From Planctomycetes bacterium RBG_16_43_13 (GTDB taxonomy: Bacteria; Planctomycetota; MHYJ01), in contig MHYJ01000165.1 in NCBI GenBank assembly GCA_001828445.1, positions 1-8,305 of the forward strand: 8,305 bases of DNA, in the 5' to 3' direction. Shown here one piece after another: positions 5,842 to 8,305 of this stretch (position 1 is its first letter; each line of letters opens with the position of its first letter). A model generated the notes under the pieces. It was given only the letters and a program-made list of their open reading frames with translations. It did not search any database and was not told where the DNA came from. The translations under genes and the position numbers were made by a program.

Positions 5842-6164
5842 TGGTCACAGAGAGGATAACGGGCAAGCCACTGTTCGCGGCGATGAAGAGAACGGTTGTA
5901 ACCCAGTACAATTCCAAGAAATGCAGTGAATTGTCGGAGGGATACAATTATGCCGTATATATGTACTTATGCGTTCTATGATCACAGAGACTCATGCCCA
6001 CGGGAGAAGGCGTTCGTTGTTCAAAATGCGAAAAACCATTCCATAAAGGTTGCTTTGAGGAGCATAACAAAGAAAAGCACCAAGGGAAAGCCGTTCCAAA
6101 ACAAGTGAAAGAAATGAGAACAAATATAGGCAGCGTGATTTTTGAAGGGGAAAAAATCAAGTAG
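5841..6164 (+). pseudogene. RING-like zinc-finger gene with an in-frame TGA at a zinc-ligand position
   Basis: Reading from the ATG at 5841, which overlaps the ankyrin gene stop as TAATG, the frame is open for 46 codons, meets TGA at 5979-5981, then stays open for 60 more codons to TAG 6162-6164. Across the TGA the cysteines form C44-x2-[TGA47]-x12-C60-x2-C63-x4-H68-x2-C71, the spacing of a small treble-clef/RING-like finger of the prokaryotic RING type. The core is VRCSKCEKPFHKGCFEEH. The TGA sits exactly where the second cysteine belongs, and TGC or TGT is one base away. The simplest reading is a nonsense mutation. Selenocysteine recoding, or a shorter product from ATG 5994 (56 residues, no good ribosome site, only half the ligands), are alternatives. 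The basic tail runs to residue 107. The first 40 residues are not recognised. Confidence 0.6.
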
Positions 6165-6191
6165 ACCCCTAATACATATGCAATGGATGGC

Positions 6192-6220
6192 TTGATAAAT
6201 AAAGTATTGAGAAGTCTAAA
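6192..6220 (+). promoter_or_regulatory. Weak internal promoter candidate
   Basis: TTGATA (6192-6197) and TCTAAA (6215-6220) are separated by 17 bases, ahead of the exported-protein gene at 6237. It could keep that gene expressed when upstream translation stops early. The -10 matches at four of six positions. Confidence 0.25.
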
Positions 6221-6236
6221 TACAGGGGGTGGAGAA

Positions 6237-6779
6237 ATGAAGTCACTAAGATTGTGGTGGGCAGTCGTGTTGATACTTTTTCTTTCAGTGAGTGCATTGG
6301 CACCGAGGGAGGCCAGAGCTGAAAAAGATTTGGGGATTACAGAGAAACACTTCATCGCGTCCTGCAATAAGTGCCTCAATCTTGTCAATCTTAGATTTAT
6401 CAAAAATGAAAAGTATAAGGAATGGAACGAGATGAGCGAGATTAAGGATCAATGGACTGGGTCGTATGATTTTTATAATGGCTTAGCTCCAATGTATCTT
6501 TCGGAATCTTCTGGTCAATTAACAGAAATATGGTTGATAATAAGCAGTGGTCAAAAAAGTGCGACAGATACCCCGATTGTTATACCTATAGATGTTGTGA
6601 CTTGCACGGTAAGTGCAATATTGCCAGCCAAGTCAGATTCTGATAGATTCCGAAGCAAATTAAGGGATAACTTATTACAAGGACTGGATAAGTTTGTTAT
6701 AAAAGTAAAAGGTAGGGCATTTGAGGTGTATAATTCGCCACTTGGGAGTCTTTGGCTCACAATTAGACCCGCTAAATAA
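6237..6779 (+). CDS. Exported protein of unknown function
   Basis: This 180-residue protein has a clear Sec signal peptide: MKSLRLWW, a hydrophobic core AVVLILFLSVSALA, and a cleavage site ARA|EKD at about residue 28. The mature part begins with a helix and a CxxC pair (ASCNKCLNL, C43 and C46), which could bind metal or form a disulfide. It then turns to beta-rich sequence such as LTEIWLIISSG and TPIVIPIDVVTCTV, ending in SLWLTIRPAK. I do not recognise a family. The start at 6237 is preferred because a GGGGGTGGAG precedes it and the signal peptide begins there; the in-frame ATG at 6183 would add 18 residues ahead of the signal peptide and has no ribosome site. It follows the ankyrin and zinc-finger genes on the same strand after 72 bases, so it probably belongs to that operon and may share their periplasmic setting. 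Confidence 0.7.
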   Translation: MKSLRLWWAVVLILFLSVSALAPREARAEKDLGITEKHFIASCNKCLNLVNLRFIKNEKYKEWNEMSEIKDQWTGSYDFYNGLAPMYLSESSGQLTEIWLIISSGQKSATDTPIVIPIDVVTCTVSAILPAKSDSDRFRSKLRDNLLQGLDKFVIKVKGRAFEVYNSPLGSLWLTIRPAK

Positions 6780-6857
6780 AATATACAAACGTAGAAGTTC
6801 AAAGTGCGGAGTGGGGTCAGGTCTATTTTCTTGACATGGGATTCTTTACTCTGAATC

Positions 6858-6920
6858 AATCGGGGACGGGTTCGTATTTCGGTTGTATAAAATCACTTAA
6901 ATCTGAACCCGTCCCCAGTT
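6858..6920. repeat. GGGGACGGGTTC element (copy 2) with 12-bp inverted arms
   Basis: GGGGACGGGTTC (6862-6873) is repeated in inverse as GAACCCGTCCCC (6905-6916) across 31 bases. The outer AA (6858-6859) and TT (6919-6920) also pair, giving 16-base imperfect arms. The left arm with its flank repeats the module at 2300-2327. Such a unit can fold into a long hairpin in single-stranded DNA or RNA. Confidence 0.75.
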
Positions 6921-7124
6921 AGCCCAAGACAGGACAGGTAAGATTATTGGGGTATTGTTAGGCAAGGCAATGGTATAACTTACAGAAATAACAGGGTATC
7001 GCGTCTACACTTTTTATGAAGATCAAATCTAATTTTCCCTCTCTCCCTCTCAACCCGCCAATCGCCCCTTCGCAAGTCTCACCCCCCGACCTCCACTGCC
7101 ATGCCCCATGGAATTAACTTTAAA

Positions 7125-7163
7125 TTGACACCTTCGTAAGATAGTGTATACTTCCAAATACAC
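7125..7163 (+). promoter_or_regulatory. Promoter and operator of the Phd-PIN toxin-antitoxin operon
   Basis: TTGACA (7125-7130) and TATACT (7147-7152) are 16 bases apart, a strong sigma70 promoter. The inverted repeat GTGTAT (7144-7149) and ATACAC (7158-7163), 8 bases apart, overlaps the -10 box and probable start. That is where a Phd/YefM antitoxin would bind to repress its own operon. Confidence 0.65.
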
Positions 7164-7177
7164 ACTTCGGGGGAAAT

Positions 7178-7417
7178 ATGAGAACAGCCACTGCAAAAGA
7201 ACTCAGGAGTAAAACCTCTTCAATCCTGGAAACTATACGGAAAGGGAGGGATGTAACAATCACTCTAAGGGGCAAGTCCGTTGCCGTAATCAAGCCTCTC
7301 TTGAAGGAGGAACGGGAGTTTAACCCTGTTGGGTTCGGGATGTGGAAAGAGAGGAAGGACATAAAAAATGTGGCCGAATGGGTCGCTGAACGGAGGAAAG
7401 AACGATTCCCAAGGTAA
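7178..7417 (+). CDS. Type II toxin-antitoxin antitoxin, Phd/YefM family
   Basis: This 79-residue protein has the Phd/YefM fold in its N-terminal half: AKELRSKTSSILETIRKGRD, then VTITLRGKSVAVIKPL, which forms the DNA-binding dimer. The C-terminal half, GFGMWKERKDIKNVAEWV and ERRKERFPR, is the toxin-binding tail, normally disordered until it wraps the toxin. GGGGGA lies 4 bases before the ATG. The next gene encodes a PIN toxin, and the two overlap. The antitoxin should neutralise the toxin and repress the promoter through the inverted repeat at 7144-7163. Oddity: codon 76 is CGA (7403-7405). A T in place of the C would give TGA, ending the protein at RRKE and creating an ATGA junction with the toxin. 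Confidence 0.93.
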   Translation: MRTATAKELRSKTSSILETIRKGRDVTITLRGKSVAVIKPLLKEEREFNPVGFGMWKERKDIKNVAEWVAERRKERFPR

Positions 7418-7800
7418 TATTCGATACCGATGTCCTTATATGGTATTTCAGGGGAGACCCATGCGCTATGGAATTCATGGCGAATGTTCCATACTCGGAC
7501 AGGCACATCAGCGCCCTTTGCATGATGGAATTGGTGCAGGGATGTATGAATAAAGAAGAACTGAAGAGCGTTAAGAAGTTTATAAGGGAAAATATCTGCC
7601 ATCTGATACATCCTGACGAACGTATCTCCGAAAAAGCCATACATTTATTGGAAAGACACGCCATGTCCGAGGGGCTGCGAACTGTTGACGCCCTCATTGC
7701 GGCATCGGCCCTCATACAGGGCGCAACCCTTGCAACCGCAAATTACAAACATTTTAAGAATATATCCAATCTTGAGGTCAGGAAGTTTAATCCATCATAA
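7402..7800 (+). CDS. PIN-domain (VapC-like) toxin without a canonical start codon
   Basis: This is a 132-codon PIN-domain protein, the usual length for VapC ribonucleases that cut tRNA, rRNA or mRNA with Mg2+ bound by acidic residues. Counting from codon 7402, it has KVIFDTDVLIW with catalytic D8 (and D10), MELVQG with E43, RTVDALIAASAL with D96, and LATANYKHF with N114 at the fourth site. The frame contains no ATG, GTG, TTG or CTG between the stop at 7387-7389 and D8. The first ATG (7468) would remove the first catalytic strand. GGAGG (7392-7396) sits 5 bases before ACG 7402 and 8 before ATT 7405, so the start must be one of these, or be lost. It is either a weakly translated toxin or one disabled by a start-codon mutation. 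Confidence 0.8.
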   Translation, partial: TIPKVIFDTDVLIWYFRGDPCAMEFMANVPYSDRHISALCMMELVQGCMNKEELKSVKKFIRENICHLIHPDERISEKAIHLLERHAMSEGLRTVDALIAASALIQGATLATANYKHFKNISNLEVRKFNPS

Positions 7801-7869
7801 TCTCTAATTCATGTCCATTCACGGCAGTAGAGGTTTGGGGATGATAAAAGTCGGGTACATTTTTCTGAT

Positions 7870-7900
7870 CTGCTCGAAGCAGTAAGTCTTATTTTCTCTT
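7870..7900 (+). terminator. Weak candidate terminator after the toxin gene
   Basis: CTGCT (7870-7874) pairs with AGCAG (7878-7882) around CGA, followed on the plus strand by a T-rich but interrupted run. It lies between the convergent toxin and glycosyltransferase genes. The 5-bp stem is short, so it may be incidental. Confidence 0.3.
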
Positions 7901-8305
7901 TATCCTACTAACGGGCTTCCCCAATATCTCGCCATATAATCGGAGATGCCCTTCTATCTCGGCAGCCAGGCTATACTCCCTGGCGACCTTATCTATGGCC
8001 GCCTTACCAAGCCCTTCTCTAAAATCAGGATCAGGGATAAGGGATTTGGCTTTTTGCAGGAAATCCTCTTCGTCACCCTGTTTATAAAGCAGGCCGTCCA
8101 CACCATCGGAGATAACGGCCGTGTTTCCGTCACAATCTGACGCCAGAACTGCCTTTCCAAAATACATGGCCTCTATAACGGCATTGGATAGCCCTTCTGA
8201 CACGGAGGTGTTGAGTACAACGTCGGCAGACTGATATATATCCGGCATCTCATCGTGAGCAACCTTCCTGTAAGATATCCAATCCCTTCCCTCCATCGCT
8301 TCAGA
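7889..8305 (-). CDS. Glycosyltransferase family 4, C-terminal part (truncated by window edge)
   Basis: These 138 codons are the C-terminal Rossmann domain of a GT4 (GT-B fold) glycosyltransferase, which transfers a sugar from an NDP-sugar to a growing glycan on the cytoplasmic face. MPDIYQSADVVLNTSVSEGLSNAVIEAM contains the family's E-x7-E donor-binding motif (E of SEGLSN and E of VIEAM). GKAVLASDCDGNTAVISDGVDGLLY and the helical tail (DPDFREGLGKAAIDKVAREY) follow as usual. The frame stays open to the window edge, so the start lies to the right. The acceptor cannot be read from this end; LPS, exopolysaccharide or another surface glycan are all possible. It ends with a basic SRIKRK tail. Confidence 0.9.
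   Translation of the reverse strand, partial: SEAMEGRDWISYRKVAHDEMPDIYQSADVVLNTSVSEGLSNAVIEAMYFGKAVLASDCDGNTAVISDGVDGLLYKQGDEEDFLQKAKSLIPDPDFREGLGKAAIDKVAREYSLAAEIEGHLRLYGEILGKPVSRIKRK

Larger units (their letters stand above)
6780..7177. other. Intergenic region with repeat modules, then the toxin-antitoxin promoter
   Basis: No gene is visible in these 398 bases. In order it holds a GTGGGGTCAGGTCT box (6811-6824), a GGGGACGGGTTC inverted-arm element (6858-6920), about 100 bases without features, a pyrimidine-rich plus strand (about 7033-7106), and the promoter and operator of the Phd gene. The box and the element look like remnants of dispersed repeats, and no transposase is present. Confidence 0.6.

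Noticed and set aside
5994..6013. SECIS-like hairpin after the TGA
   Set aside because: The stem is only 5 pairs with one wobble, and the loop lacks the expected early G. It is not enough to call a selenoprotein.
5950..6108. Frame beginning MPYICTYAFYDH behind GGAGG (5936-5940)
   Set aside because: The ribosome site looks good, but the frame loses the zinc-finger core, ends in low-complexity basic residues and shows no motif. Joining it to the zinc-finger frame needs a base insertion and gives no CxxC, while the frame from 5841 needs only one substitution.
6183..6236. Upstream ATG of the exported protein
   Set aside because: It would place 18 residues ahead of a standard signal peptide and has no ribosome site, whereas 6237 has one.
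7468..7800. PIN toxin starting at ATG 7468
   Set aside because: It would drop FDTDVLIW with the first catalytic aspartate and has no ribosome site. The domain clearly extends upstream to about 7402.

Overview
The window looks like a chromosomal segment of a Gram-negative, moderately AT-rich environmental bacterium. The evidence is Sec and lipoprotein signal peptides, a ClpS-ClpA pair, sigma70-type promoters and clear AGGAGG ribosome sites. The mix of small toxin-antitoxin-like pairs, hairpin-rich intergenic repeats and GGGGACGGGTTC modules reminds me of Nitrospirota or Deltaproteobacteria (Geobacter-like) genomes. That placement is an impression, not a measurement.

Left edge (1-609, minus strand): clpS and the start of clpA overlap by ATGA and encode the N-degron adaptor and its unfoldase. 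Positions 772-1334 (plus) hold a DUF4160-DUF2442 pair behind a good promoter. Positions 1335-2444 are mostly gene-poor. They contain two 60-bp repeats whose hairpin stems differ in a compensatory way, a third related hairpin, an 11-bp-arm palindrome, a possible His-rich secreted mini-protein (minus), and one copy of a GGGGACGGGTTC repeat module.

Positions 2398-3924 (plus) carry a small unknown protein and a 335-residue unknown protein with a PD...ExN motif that resembles an altered PD-(D/E)xK nuclease core. Its stop codon directly abuts the stop of a convergent XRE-family regulator (3925-4269, minus). That regulator is divergent from a probable operon (4423-6779, plus). The operon encodes a lipoprotein with TPR-like helices and five ankyrin repeats, then a RING-like zinc-finger gene coupled to it by TAATG, then an exported protein of unknown function. 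The zinc-finger gene has an in-frame TGA exactly where the second zinc-binding cysteine should be.

Positions 6780-7177 are intergenic, with a second GGGGACGGGTTC element that has 12-bp inverted arms. Positions 7125-7800 (plus) encode a Phd/YefM antitoxin and a PIN-domain (VapC-like) toxin behind a promoter that carries an inverted-repeat operator. The toxin has no ATG, GTG or TTG before its catalytic aspartate. One T-to-C change at 7403 would explain both the lost toxin start and an extended antitoxin. The right edge (7889-8305, minus) is the C-terminal part of a GT4 glycosyltransferase.

The points most worth a second look are the ankyrin/RING-like/exported-protein operon with its internal TGA, and the toxin-antitoxin junction mutation.
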